A stretch of 64,000 nucleotides of DNA from an uncultured Acetatifactor sp. (GTDB lineage: Bacteria > Bacillota > Clostridia > Lachnospirales > Lachnospiraceae). A program made the translations under genes and the position numbers. Below are positions 49,335 through 57,873 of the stretch, piece after piece. The stretch spans positions 83,337 through 147,336 of the forward strand of contig CAJTMX010000004.1 of the NCBI GenBank assembly GCA_910577235.1, written 5' to 3'. Every line of letters begins with the position of its first letter. The first letter of the stretch is position 1. Under the pieces are notes generated by a model. It was not told the origin of the DNA. It was given only the letters and a program-made list of their open reading frames with translations, and ran no database searches.

Positions 49335-50999
49335 ATGATGACAAGCGACAACGCGAGAGCCGGGATGCAGCAGGCCCCGGCCAGAAGTCTTTTTAACGCG
49401 CTGGGATTTACCCAGGAAGAGATGAAAAAACCCATGGTGGGTATCGTAAGTTCTTACAACGAGATCGTACCCGGCCATATGAATATCGACAAGATCGTGG
49501 ATGCCGTAAAGCTGGGCGTGGCGGAGGCGGGCGGCGTGCCCGTGGTGTTCCCCGCCATCGCCGTATGCGACGGTATTGCCATGGGACATGTGGGCATGAA
49601 ATATTCCCTGGTGACCCGGGACCTGATCGCGGATTCCACCGAGTGTATGGCTATCGCTCATCAGTTTGACGCGTTGGTGATGGTGCCCAACTGTGACAAG
49701 AATGTGCCGGGCCTTCTGATGGCGGCAGCAAGACTGAATCTGCCCACGGTTTTTGTATCCGGAGGCCCCATGCTGGCGGGTCATGTAAAAGGACAGAAGA
49801 GAAGTCTGTCTTCCATGTTTGAGGCTGTGGGCTCCTATGCGGCGGGTACCATGACCGAGGAGGACGTATGTGAGTTTGAAAATAAGGTATGCCCCACCTG
49901 TGGCTCCTGCTCCGGCATGTATACCGCCAATTCCATGAACTGTCTCACCGAGGCTCTGGGCATGGGTCTTGCGGGCAACGGCACGATCCCGGCGGTGTAC
50001 TCCGAGCGCATCAAGCTGGCGAAACATGCGGGCATGGCGGTGATGGAACTGCTGCGTCAGAACATTCGCGCCAGAGACATTATGACCAAAGACGCCATCA
50101 TGAACGCTCTGACCGTGGATATGGCGCTGGGATGTTCCACCAATTCCATGCTGCATCTGCCAGCCATCGCCCATGAGATCGGTTTTGACTTTGATATAAG
50201 TTTTGCCAACCCCATCAGTGAGAAGACGCCGAATCTGTGTCACTTAGCTCCGGCAGGTCCCACCTATATGGAAGATCTGAATGAGGCGGGCGGCGTTTAC
50301 GCGGTGATGAAGGAGCTGGCGGACATCGGTCTGCTGCATACAGGCTGTATGACTGTCACCGGCAGGACTATGGGAGAAAATATCGCCAGTGCGGTGAACA
50401 GGAATCCCGAAGTTATCCGTCCGGTAGAGAATCCTTACAGCAAGACCGGCGGTCTGGCTGTGCTGAAAGGCAATCTGGCCCCGGACGGTTCCGTGGTAAA
50501 ACGTTCTGCCGTGGTAGAGGAGATGATGGTACACGAAGGCCCGGCCAGAGTGTTTGACTGTGAGGAGGATGCCATCGCGGCTATCAAGGGCGGTAAGATT
50601 GTAGCCGGGGATGTGGTGGTGATCCGCTACGAGGGCCCTAAGGGAGGCCCCGGTATGAGAGAGATGCTCAATCCCACCTCCGCTATCGCGGGTATGGGTC
50701 TGGGTTCCAGCGTGGCGCTGATCACTGACGGCAGGTTTTCCGGCGCGTCCAGAGGGGCATCCATCGGACACGTGTCTCCTGAGGCGGCAGTGGGAGGCCC
50801 CATCGCTTTGGTGGAGGAGGGGGATATCATCAGCATCGATATTCCCGGCCTAAAACTGGATATCAAAGTTTCCGACCAGGAGATGGCCGCCAGAAAAGCC
50901 AAATGGCAGCCCCGTGCACCCAAAGTAACCACCGGTTATCTGTCCCGGTACGAGAAGATGGTGACCAGCGGCAACAGGGGGGCTATACTGGAGATTTAA
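49335..50999 (+). CDS. ilvD: Dihydroxy-acid dehydratase
   Basis: A 554-residue iron-sulfur dehydratase making the 2-keto acids of valine and isoleucine. Cluster cysteines are in VPNCDKNVPGL and CPTCGSCSGMYTANSMNCL, with a further Cys in MALGCSTNSMLHL. The C-terminal GRFSGASRGASIGHVSPEAA block is intact. GAGGAGG precedes the ATG pair (MM). It lies between the mini-protease and ilvB, probably one transcript from leuB. Confidence 0.96.
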   Translation: MMTSDNARAGMQQAPARSLFNALGFTQEEMKKPMVGIVSSYNEIVPGHMNIDKIVDAVKLGVAEAGGVPVVFPAIAVCDGIAMGHVGMKYSLVTRDLIADSTECMAIAHQFDALVMVPNCDKNVPGLLMAAARLNLPTVFVSGGPMLAGHVKGQKRSLSSMFEAVGSYAAGTMTEEDVCEFENKVCPTCGSCSGMYTANSMNCLTEALGMGLAGNGTIPAVYSERIKLAKHAGMAVMELLRQNIRARDIMTKDAIMNALTVDMALGCSTNSMLHLPAIAHEIGFDFDISFANPISEKTPNLCHLAPAGPTYMEDLNEAGGVYAVMKELADIGLLHTGCMTVTGRTMGENIASAVNRNPEVIRPVENPYSKTGGLAVLKGNLAPDGSVVKRSAVVEEMMVHEGPARVFDCEEDAIAAIKGGKIVAGDVVVIRYEGPKGGPGMREMLNPTSAIAGMGLGSSVALITDGRFSGASRGASIGHVSPEAAVGGPIALVEEGDIISIDIPGLKLDIKVSDQEMAARKAKWQPRAPKVTTGYLSRYEKMVTSGNRGAILEI

Positions 51000-51031
51000 C
51001 AGGATATATAATGAAAACGGTATACCTTCCA

Positions 51032-51245
51032 ACGGCTCTGCACATAAACGCGAGAGAAAACAGGGACACCAGCGGTCTTAAATTGCTCTGGGGATATTGA
51101 GCCGGGAGAAGATATCATGGAACTCTAAAACAGCATATTTACTTGGCCTTGTACATAAATGAGCGGGAATACCAGGATGCCTGCGGCCTGACATCGCTCT
51201 GGGGGTAAGGAGGTCTGGGGGATATGCGTAACTCTATATATGGAG
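51032..51245 (+). repeat. Two degenerate tandem copies of the GC-rich 5' element before ilvB
   Basis: Two units offset by about 110 bases share ACATAAA (51042, 51153), an xxGCTCTGGGG block (51083, 51194) and a terminal AACTCT (51121, 51230). The second reads GCGGCCTGACATCGCTCTGGG, then GATATGCGTAACTC, paralleling the unit at 17-318. It ends directly at TGGAGG of ilvB. Confidence 0.72.
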
Positions 51246-51253
51246 GAACATAC

Positions 51254-52921
51254 ATGCAGTTGACAGGTTCGGAAATAGTTATCGAATGTCTCAAGGAACA
51301 GGGTGTGGACACCGTATTCGGTTATCCTGGCGGAACCATCCTGAATATTTATGACGCTTTATATAAGCACAGCAATGAGATCCGCCATGTGCTGACCAGC
51401 CATGAGCAGGGCGCGGCCCATGCGGCGGACGGATATGCCAGAGCCACCGGCAAGGTGGGAGTCTGTATGGCCACCAGCGGCCCCGGCGCAACCAATCTGG
51501 TCACGGGCATCGCCACCGCCTATATGGACTCCGTGCCCATGGTGGCGATCACCGCCAACGTAAATCTGCCTTTGCTGGGCAAGGATACCTTTCAGGAAGT
51601 GGATATCGCTGGGGTAACCATGCCCATCACCAAGCACGGATATATTGTAAAGAATGTGGAGATCCTGGCGGACACTCTGCGAAAGGCTTTTCATATTGCC
51701 CGCAGCGGGCGTCCCGGCCCTGTGCTGGTGGATATCACCAAGGACGTCACGGCGGCCCTGTGTGAATACACGCCTGCAAAGCCCCAGGAGATGGAGAGGA
51801 TCGACCGTTTCACCCAGCAGGAGATCGATCAGGTGGTGGAACTGATCGGCCAGGCCAAACGTCCCTATATCTATCTGGGCGGCGGTGCGGTGATCTCCGG
51901 CGCCTCTCAGGAGGTAGCCCGTTTTGCGGAGCTGGTGGACGCTCCGGTGTGTGATACTCTGATGGGTAAGGGCGCGTTTGACGGCAACAGTCCCCGGTAT
52001 ACAGGTATGATCGGTATGCATGGCACCAAGACCTCCAATCTGGGGGTGAGCCAGTGCGACCTGCTGATCGCGCTGGGAGCCAGATTCTCCGACCGTGTGA
52101 CGGGCAATCCGAAGAAATTCGCGGAAGGGGCCAAGATCATTCACATCGATATAGACGCGGCGGAGATCAATAAAAATATCCGGGTGGACGCCTCTTTAAT
52201 AGGGGATCTGAAATCCGTACTGGCAGCTATCAACGCCAAACTTAAGCCCCAGACCCACTTTGACTGGATGAAACAGATACAGGAACTGAAAAACACGTAT
52301 CCGCTGAAATATGATAAGGAAAAACTGTCCTGCCCTTATGTGATCGAGGAGATAGACCGGATCACTAAGGGGGAGGCCATCATCACCACAGATGTGGGAC
52401 AGCATCAGATGTGGGCGGCTCAGTATTACCACTATACGCAGCCCCGCACTTTCCTGTCCTCCGGAGGTCTGGGCACCATGGGATACGGCCTGGGAGCCTG
52501 TATCGGCGCTCAGGTGGGGCAGCCGGATAAGATATGTATCAACATCGCCGGTGACGGATGTTTCCGTATGAATATGAATGAACTGGCCACAGCCAGCCGA
52601 TATAACATTCCCATTATCCAGGTGGTGATCAACAACCATGTGCTGGGTATGGTGCGCCAGTGGCAGACCCTGTTTTACGGAAAGCGTTATTCCCAGACCG
52701 TTCTGAATGACAAGGTGGATTTCTGTAAGGTGGCGGAGGGCCTTGGGTGCCGTGCCATCCGGGTTACAACGAAAGAGGAATTTGCCACTGCGCTGGGGAC
52801 GGCTTTGATTCTGAAGGCACCAATGCTGATCGAGTGCGTGATCCCGGAGGATGACAAGGTATTTCCCATGGTGCCTGCCGGAGCGCCTATCAGCGAAGTG
52901 TTTGACGGAGACGATCTGTAA
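51254..52921 (+). CDS. ilvB: Acetolactate synthase, large subunit
   Basis: A 555-residue thiamine-diphosphate enzyme condensing pyruvate, or pyruvate and 2-oxobutyrate, for branched-chain amino-acid synthesis. The catalytic Glu is in TSHEQGAAHAADGYAR, the FAD-binding and LGKDTFQEVD blocks are present, and the TPP motif is GDGCFRMNMNELATASRYN. ATG 51254 follows TGGAGG. The GC-rich repeat pair forms its leader. No ilvN regulatory subunit gene follows; the next gene is an L,D-transpeptidase. Confidence 0.95.
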   Translation: MQLTGSEIVIECLKEQGVDTVFGYPGGTILNIYDALYKHSNEIRHVLTSHEQGAAHAADGYARATGKVGVCMATSGPGATNLVTGIATAYMDSVPMVAITANVNLPLLGKDTFQEVDIAGVTMPITKHGYIVKNVEILADTLRKAFHIARSGRPGPVLVDITKDVTAALCEYTPAKPQEMERIDRFTQQEIDQVVELIGQAKRPYIYLGGGAVISGASQEVARFAELVDAPVCDTLMGKGAFDGNSPRYTGMIGMHGTKTSNLGVSQCDLLIALGARFSDRVTGNPKKFAEGAKIIHIDIDAAEINKNIRVDASLIGDLKSVLAAINAKLKPQTHFDWMKQIQELKNTYPLKYDKEKLSCPYVIEEIDRITKGEAIITTDVGQHQMWAAQYYHYTQPRTFLSSGGLGTMGYGLGACIGAQVGQPDKICINIAGDGCFRMNMNELATASRYNIPIIQVVINNHVLGMVRQWQTLFYGKRYSQTVLNDKVDFCKVAEGLGCRAIRVTTKEEFATALGTALILKAPMLIECVIPEDDKVFPMVPAGAPISEVFDGDDL

Positions 52922-52929
52922 GGCTGAGA

Positions 52930-52993
52930 CTGCCCGGACTTCTTTTCACTGGAAAGGCACGGCGGGAGCAGCTGCGGAATACTAAATAAGGAA
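52930..52993 (+). repeat. Degenerate GC-rich 5' element before the L,D-transpeptidase
   Basis: CTGGAAAGGCACGGCGGGAGC followed by AGCTGCGGAATACTAAATAAGG aligns with the 3' half of the copies before pheS and the 6742 gene. One base of the GCGGAAC tail differs (GCGGAAT). Confidence 0.6.
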
Positions 52994-53019
52994 TAGACGA
53001 TCGTATCACAGGAGCATTT

Positions 53020-54444
53020 GTGATACAAATGGGGATTGCGATGAAGAAGACTCTTCGTATATGTCTGTTGACGCTGCTTGGTCTTGTTTTTCTGACCCTT
53101 GGCGCTTTTCTGGCACTGACATGGTATTACAGCAAAACCTTTGTGGTAAATACCTGGATAAACGGCGTATATTGTACAGGCATGACGGTGGAAGAAGTAA
53201 ATAGCGAGCTGGTGCGGACAGCGCAGATACCGGAGCTTGTCATCATAGACGCTCAGGGGCAGCGCTGGCCGCTGGATCTGTCCAGAGTGGATTACCGGGT
53301 GGATTATACCGCAAGCCTTCGGGAATATTTAAGGCGCAGCGGTCAGGAATCCTGGCTGAACCAAGAGGAGATAACCCAGCAACATCTTGTTCCGCAAAAC
53401 AGCTGGGACCGGGAGAAACTAGAGGAACTGGTGGCGGGCATGGACTGGGTGAGGCTTGCCGAAGTACAGAGCGCGGCGGTGGAGATCAGGCCGGGAGAGG
53501 ATGGAGAGGAGCCTTACGTCCTTTTTGACGGGAAAAGCCATCGGCTGGATACCCACAAGCTCTGCGACTATGTGCAGCAGTGTCTGGAGGATGGGATCTA
53601 TGAGATAGACACCGGCCAGGGAAACTGCTATACGGATGTGGAGTATACGGCGGAGGATATACGGCAAAAGGCACGTTTCGCACAGTTACAATCCTTTTTC
53701 CACAGCAATCTGATCTACGATATGGGAGCGGAACAGATAGAGCTGGGTCCCGAGATCATGGCCTCTTTTCTGCGCAAGGGCAGTGACGGCTGTCCCATGT
53801 GGGACCAGGAGGAGCTGCTGGTAAGCGCCGGAAATATACGAGAATGGGTGGAGGAGCTTGCCAGGCAGTATGATACGGCGGATACAGTCAGGGATTTTCA
53901 GACCACGGAGGGCAGGGTGGTGCAGGTGACATACGACACCTACGGAACCCGGCTGGATGTGGAGACAGAGGTGGAATTTCTTACCCAGGAGCTGGCCTAT
54001 GAGCGGGAAGAACCCCTGATACACCGCCCGGTCTATCTGCAGGAAGGGTTTTGCAGGGGGCTGGACGATATCGGAGATACCTATATAGAAGTGGATATGG
54101 GGCAGCAGCATATGTATTATTATGAAGATGGGGAATGTCTGATCTCCGTGGATGTGGTGACAGGCAACGCCCGGCGCAGATGGGATACGCCGGAGGGGAT
54201 CAACTATGTCTACAACAAGCAGAAAAATCGTATCCTGCGGGGAGAAGGCTATGCTACGCCTGTGAAATACTGGATGCCCGTGGTGGGCAATGTGGGCATA
54301 CACGATGCAGACTGGCGCAGAGAGTTCGGCGGGGAGATCTACCGGACCAACGGTTCACACGGCTGCATCAACACGCCGCCGGAGGTGATGGGCGAGCTGT
54401 ATGAACTGGTGCAGACAGGAACCCCGGTGGTGATGTTCTACTGA
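53020..54444 (+). CDS. L,D-transpeptidase with N-terminal peptidoglycan-binding region
   Basis: A 474-residue cell-wall enzyme with one membrane anchor (about residues 11-33). The external part has a repeated PG-binding-like region (about 45-340) and a C-terminal YkuD domain. The active site is GSHGCINTP with nucleophile Cys449. The upstream His/Gly block, PVVGNVGIHDADW, is also present. It forms 3-3 cross-links or anchors proteins in family members. The start is ambiguous: GTG 53020 with AGGAG five bases before, or ATG 53029 or 53041. A degenerate GC-rich element lies upstream. Confidence 0.92.
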   Translation: MIQMGIAMKKTLRICLLTLLGLVFLTLGAFLALTWYYSKTFVVNTWINGVYCTGMTVEEVNSELVRTAQIPELVIIDAQGQRWPLDLSRVDYRVDYTASLREYLRRSGQESWLNQEEITQQHLVPQNSWDREKLEELVAGMDWVRLAEVQSAAVEIRPGEDGEEPYVLFDGKSHRLDTHKLCDYVQQCLEDGIYEIDTGQGNCYTDVEYTAEDIRQKARFAQLQSFFHSNLIYDMGAEQIELGPEIMASFLRKGSDGCPMWDQEELLVSAGNIREWVEELARQYDTADTVRDFQTTEGRVVQVTYDTYGTRLDVETEVEFLTQELAYEREEPLIHRPVYLQEGFCRGLDDIGDTYIEVDMGQQHMYYYEDGECLISVDVVTGNARRRWDTPEGINYVYNKQKNRILRGEGYATPVKYWMPVVGNVGIHDADWRREFGGEIYRTNGSHGCINTPPEVMGELYELVQTGTPVVMFY

Positions 54445-54511
54445 GCGGAAAACGGATAATATTTTATCTTTAATTTAAAGGTATAAATCGGGATTTAATG
54501 AGGGCAATAAT

Positions 54512-54808
54512 ATGCAGGAAGCTATATTGAAAATACAAAAAATAGGAGCTCCGCCGGAGGGCTTTGAAGATGGCGGATGCCCGGAAGATGAAGATTTTCC
54601 CTCAGATGAACTCTGCGATTTGTGGGACGAATATCAAGATGCGGCAGATTCAATTACCCGGCCAGTTACATGGGAAGAGGCAGAAATCCTGATAAAATGT
54701 TGTCCCACAGACCATATGGCCGGAATTGAATGGACAGTTTTGCATTGTGTCGAATTATTAAGTTGGTACAGATCCTGTGATCATTTTCCCGAAAACAGAA
54801 TATTTTAA
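54512..54808 (+). CDS. Unknown acidic protein, 98 residues
   Basis: A small soluble acidic protein with four Cys and many Trp, Asp and Glu. It contains PPEGFEDGGCPEDEDFPSDEL near the N-terminus and WEEAEILIKCCP in the middle. GAGGG precedes the ATG. The surrounding DNA is AT-rich compared with neighbours. I do not recognise it; an immunity-like protein is one possibility but nothing supports a partner toxin here. Confidence 0.5.
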   Translation: MQEAILKIQKIGAPPEGFEDGGCPEDEDFPSDELCDLWDEYQDAADSITRPVTWEEAEILIKCCPTDHMAGIEWTVLHCVELLSWYRSCDHFPENRIF

Positions 54809-54951
54809 CAAAGCAGTTGACTAAAGCATATTTTAGATATAAAATAATTGAAATGTTTTAAACAGCGTGTTGCTGGATAGTATGTTGTTACAGGGCGGAA
54901 GGAAAAGAGGCCTTCTATGTAACGCAGGTTGTGTGTACTGGAAGGGAACAT

Positions 54952-54973
54952 GCGGAACGCAAATATGAGGAGG
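54952..54973 (+). promoter_or_regulatory. GCGGAAC tail motif at the serC ribosome-binding site
   Basis: GCGGAACGCAAATATGAGGAGG (in two pieces, 54952-54958 and 54959-54973) repeats the tail seen upstream of nrdR, aroE, pheS and others, placed directly on the ribosome-binding site. Confidence 0.55.
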
Positions 54974-54981
54974 AAGAGAAA

Positions 54982-56064
54982 GTGTCGAGAGTTTACAATT
55001 TTTCAGCGGGCCCCGCAGTTCTGCCTGAAGAAGTTCTGAAAGAGGCTGCAGAGGAGATGTTGGATTACCGGGGAACCGGTATGTCCGTGATGGAGATGAG
55101 TCATCGCTCCAAGGCGTATGATACCATTATCAAGGAGGCGGAGGCCGATCTGCGCGAGCTGATGAATATCCCTGACAATTACAAGGTGCTGTTTTTACAG
55201 GGTGGCGCCAGCCAGCAGTTTGCCATGATCCCCATGAATCTGATGAAGAATAAGGTGGCTGATTATATTGTGACCGGTCAGTGGGCCAAGAAAGCATACC
55301 AGGAGGCATGCATCTACGGCAAGGCCAACAAGATCGCGTCCTCGGAGGACCAGACATTTTCTTACATACCCGACTGCTCCGATCTGCCCGTCAGCGAGGA
55401 TGCGGATTATGTATATATCTGTGAAAACAATACGATCTACGGAACCAAGTTCAAGACTCTGCCAAACACCAAGGGCAAAACTCTGGTGGCGGATGTGTCC
55501 AGTTGTTTTTTGTCCGAGCCGGTGGATGTGACTAAATACGGCGTGATCTACGGCGGCGTGCAGAAGAATATCGGCCCCGCTGGCGTGGTCATCGTGATCA
55601 TCCGCGAGGATCTGATCACGGAGGATGTACTGCCCGGCACTCCTACCATGTTAAAATACAAGATTCATGCGGACAATGATTCCCTGTATAATACGCCGCC
55701 CGCATACGGTATCTATATCTGCGGCAAGGTATTCAAATGGCTCAAGAGACAGGGCGGTCTGGAGGCAATGAAGGCCTACAATGAGAAAAAAGCCGCGGTC
55801 CTGTATGATTTTCTGGATCAGAGCAAGCTCTTTAAAGGCACGGTGCGCAAGGAGGACCGGTCTTTGATGAATGTTCCTTTTGTCACCGGAAATGAGGAGT
55901 TGGACGCTAAATTTGTCAAGGAGGCCAAGGCGGCAGGTTTTGAGAATCTGAAGGGCCATAGGAGCGTAGGCGGTATGAGGGCGTCCATCTACAATGCCAT
56001 GCCCATAGAAGGTGTGGAAAAGCTGGTGGAATTTATGAAGAAATTTGAGGAGGAGAATGCCTGA
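54982..56064 (+). CDS. serC: Phosphoserine aminotransferase
   Basis: A 360-residue PLP enzyme making 3-phosphoserine from 3-phosphohydroxypyruvate and glutamate. The family start VYNFSAGPAVLPEEVL, the LFLQGGASQQFAMIPMNL cofactor block, the PLP Lys in YGGVQKNIGPAG and the Arg-containing C-terminal GHRSVGGMRASIYNAMP are all present. GTG 54982 fits both the family N-terminus and the GAGGAGG site; an earlier in-frame ATG adds an atypical charged leader. The stop overlaps the serA start (TGATG). Confidence 0.95.
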   Translation: MSRVYNFSAGPAVLPEEVLKEAAEEMLDYRGTGMSVMEMSHRSKAYDTIIKEAEADLRELMNIPDNYKVLFLQGGASQQFAMIPMNLMKNKVADYIVTGQWAKKAYQEACIYGKANKIASSEDQTFSYIPDCSDLPVSEDADYVYICENNTIYGTKFKTLPNTKGKTLVADVSSCFLSEPVDVTKYGVIYGGVQKNIGPAGVVIVIIREDLITEDVLPGTPTMLKYKIHADNDSLYNTPPAYGIYICGKVFKWLKRQGGLEAMKAYNEKKAAVLYDFLDQSKLFKGTVRKEDRSLMNVPFVTGNEELDAKFVKEAKAAGFENLKGHRSVGGMRASIYNAMPIEGVEKLVEFMKKFEEENA

Positions 56065-57227
56065 TGTACAAAATTAATTGTCTGAATCCCATTGCGGATG
56101 TGGGACTGAAAAATTTTAGCGACAAATACCAGATCACGGCGGATGTACAGGAGGCGGACGGCATTCTGGTGCGCAGCGCCTCCATGCATGAGATGGAGAT
56201 TCCTGCCGGCCTTTTGGCTGTGGCCAGGGCAGGCGCGGGCGTGAACAATATCCCTCTTGACAAATGCGCGGAGAAGGGCGTGGTGGTGTTTAACACTCCC
56301 GGAGCCAATGCCAACGGCGTCAAGGAGCTGGTGCTGGCGGGTATGCTGCTGGCTGCCAGAGACGTGATCGGCGGCATCGACTGGGTTAAAGCCTCCGCTG
56401 GCAATGCCGATATTGCCAAGGCGGCGGAGAAGGAAAAGAAGAATTTTGCCGGGACTGAGATCATGGGCAAGAAACTGGGCGTGATCGGTCTGGGAGCCAT
56501 CGGTGTGAAGGTGGCCAACGCCGCGGTATCCCTGGGGATGGACGTATACGGTTACGACCCCTATCTGTCCGTCAACGCGGCATGGAATCTGAGCCGCTCC
56601 GTTAAGCATGTACTGAACGTGGACGATATCTATGCGGCCTGTGACTATATTACGATCCATGTGCCTTTGCTGGATTCCACCAAGGGTATGATCAACGCGG
56701 TATCCATCGCCAAGATGAAGGAGGGTGTAGTGCTGCTGAACTTTGCCAGAGATCTGCTGGCAAATGAGACGGATGTGCTGGAAGGCTTGCAGAGCGGCAA
56801 GATCGCCCGCTATGTGTCCGATTTCCCCAATCCCACCACGGCGGGACAGAAGGGCTGTATCGTGATTCCCCATCTGGGAGCCAGCACGGAGGAGTCCGAG
56901 GACAACTGCGCGGTGATGGCTGTGGAGGAGATCATGGATTATCTGGAGAACGGCAATATCCGCAACAGCGTAAATTACCCGGCCTGCGATATGGGTGTCT
57001 GCGCCAAGGCGGGACGTGTGGCCATCTTCCATAAGAATATCCCCAATCTGATCACCCAGTTTACCGCTGCATTCGGTGTTAAGGGTATCAATATCAGCGA
57101 TATGACCAACAAATCCCGGGGTGAAGTGGCCTACACGATGATCGATGTGGAGAGCGCTCCCACGGCGGAGATCATTCAGGCGCTGGAGAAGATCGAGGGC
57201 GTGTTTAGGGTTAGAGTTGTGAAATAA
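56064..57227 (+). CDS. serA: D-3-phosphoglycerate dehydrogenase
   Basis: A 387-residue enzyme oxidising 3-phosphoglycerate, the entry to serine synthesis. The nucleotide loop is GVIGLGAIGVKVANAA, the catalytic region includes LLNFARDLLANE, and the His is in VIPHLGASTEESEDN. Residues from about 318 form a C-terminal ACT domain (FTAAFGVKGINISDMTNKSRG), the usual serine feedback site. NFARD replaces the more common NxxRG arrangement; this is seen in a group of clostridial SerA. It is coupled to serC, and a strong terminator follows. Confidence 0.94.
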   Translation: MYKINCLNPIADVGLKNFSDKYQITADVQEADGILVRSASMHEMEIPAGLLAVARAGAGVNNIPLDKCAEKGVVVFNTPGANANGVKELVLAGMLLAARDVIGGIDWVKASAGNADIAKAAEKEKKNFAGTEIMGKKLGVIGLGAIGVKVANAAVSLGMDVYGYDPYLSVNAAWNLSRSVKHVLNVDDIYAACDYITIHVPLLDSTKGMINAVSIAKMKEGVVLLNFARDLLANETDVLEGLQSGKIARYVSDFPNPTTAGQKGCIVIPHLGASTEESEDNCAVMAVEEIMDYLENGNIRNSVNYPACDMGVCAKAGRVAIFHKNIPNLITQFTAAFGVKGINISDMTNKSRGEVAYTMIDVESAPTAEIIQALEKIEGVFRVRVVK

Positions 57228-57275
57228 CCGCCAAGTACGGAAAGAACAATACGGATAGCATAAATTATAAATAAG

Positions 57276-57316
57276 CTCCCGGTTCATGGGCTGTTGCCCG
57301 GAGCCGGGAGTTTTTT
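57276..57316 (+). terminator. Intrinsic terminator after serA
   Basis: CTCCCGG at 57276-57282 pairs with CCGGGAG at 57304-57310, with GGC/GCC inside, followed by TTTTTT. Confidence 0.92.
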
Positions 57317-57344
57317 ATGTGTCGGTACGGTGGATTTGGCCTGT

Positions 57345-57623
57345 TCACCGGATCAGAATCGGCATACCGTTGCCGTCGTTGAGATCCTGCAAGTCCTCGG
57401 AGAGTTTCTGCTGGGTGGCACAGGACGCCTCGGACTGAATATCCATATACAGGATAAACATATCCTCCAGAGAGATCTGTTTCTCGTCGGCAATTTCCTG
57501 CAGGATGGGTTTCAGTTTCTCAATCTGAGCGGAAACCTGGACTTTCTGGGGATCGATATCTCCCATCACCTGCTCGGCGTAATCATTGATTCTCTTCAAA
57601 ATAGCGCGATTTTCGTCCGTCAT
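57345..57623 (-). CDS. Small conserved-looking protein, 92 residues
   Basis: A soluble acidic protein predicted to be helical (MTDENRAILKRINDYAEQ...), with one Cys and a Gln/Glu-rich middle. GAGGAG precedes the start. It is inserted antisense between serA and the DUF1015 gene. I do not recognise a domain. Composition and codon use look like its neighbours, so it is probably a real gene of unknown role. Confidence 0.65.
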   Translation of the reverse strand: MTDENRAILKRINDYAEQVMGDIDPQKVQVSAQIEKLKPILQEIADEKQISLEDMFILYMDIQSEASCATQQKLSEDLQDLNDGNGMPILIR

Positions 57624-57767
57624 AGTTAATCACTCCTCGCAAATTTTTTTTCTATTATACCACTTTAGTGCTTGTGATGCATAGCTATTTTTGATATGAT
57701 ATATGGAAAAGATACCACTCGGTCTGTCCTGTATGGCAGGCCGGGAGCTTATGAAAATTAGTCAGGC

Positions 57768-57840
57768 AATTGCGAAACCCTCTGTCCTGGTGACGGAGCT
57801 GGTCAAAATAGACAAGAACGGAAACAGGGTTTCGTCAATT
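57768..57840 (+). promoter_or_regulatory. Long leader stem-loop upstream of the DUF1015 gene
   Basis: AATTGCGAAACCC at 57768-57780 pairs with GGGTTTCGTCAATT at 57827-57840 (one bulged base), closing a 46-base loop. It ends about 20 bases before AAGGAGG. The surrounding frame is open but not family-like, so a structured leader is favoured over an N-terminal extension. Confidence 0.5.
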
Positions 57841-57873
57841 ACCTATGTAAAAACAATTATAAGGAGGAAAGTA

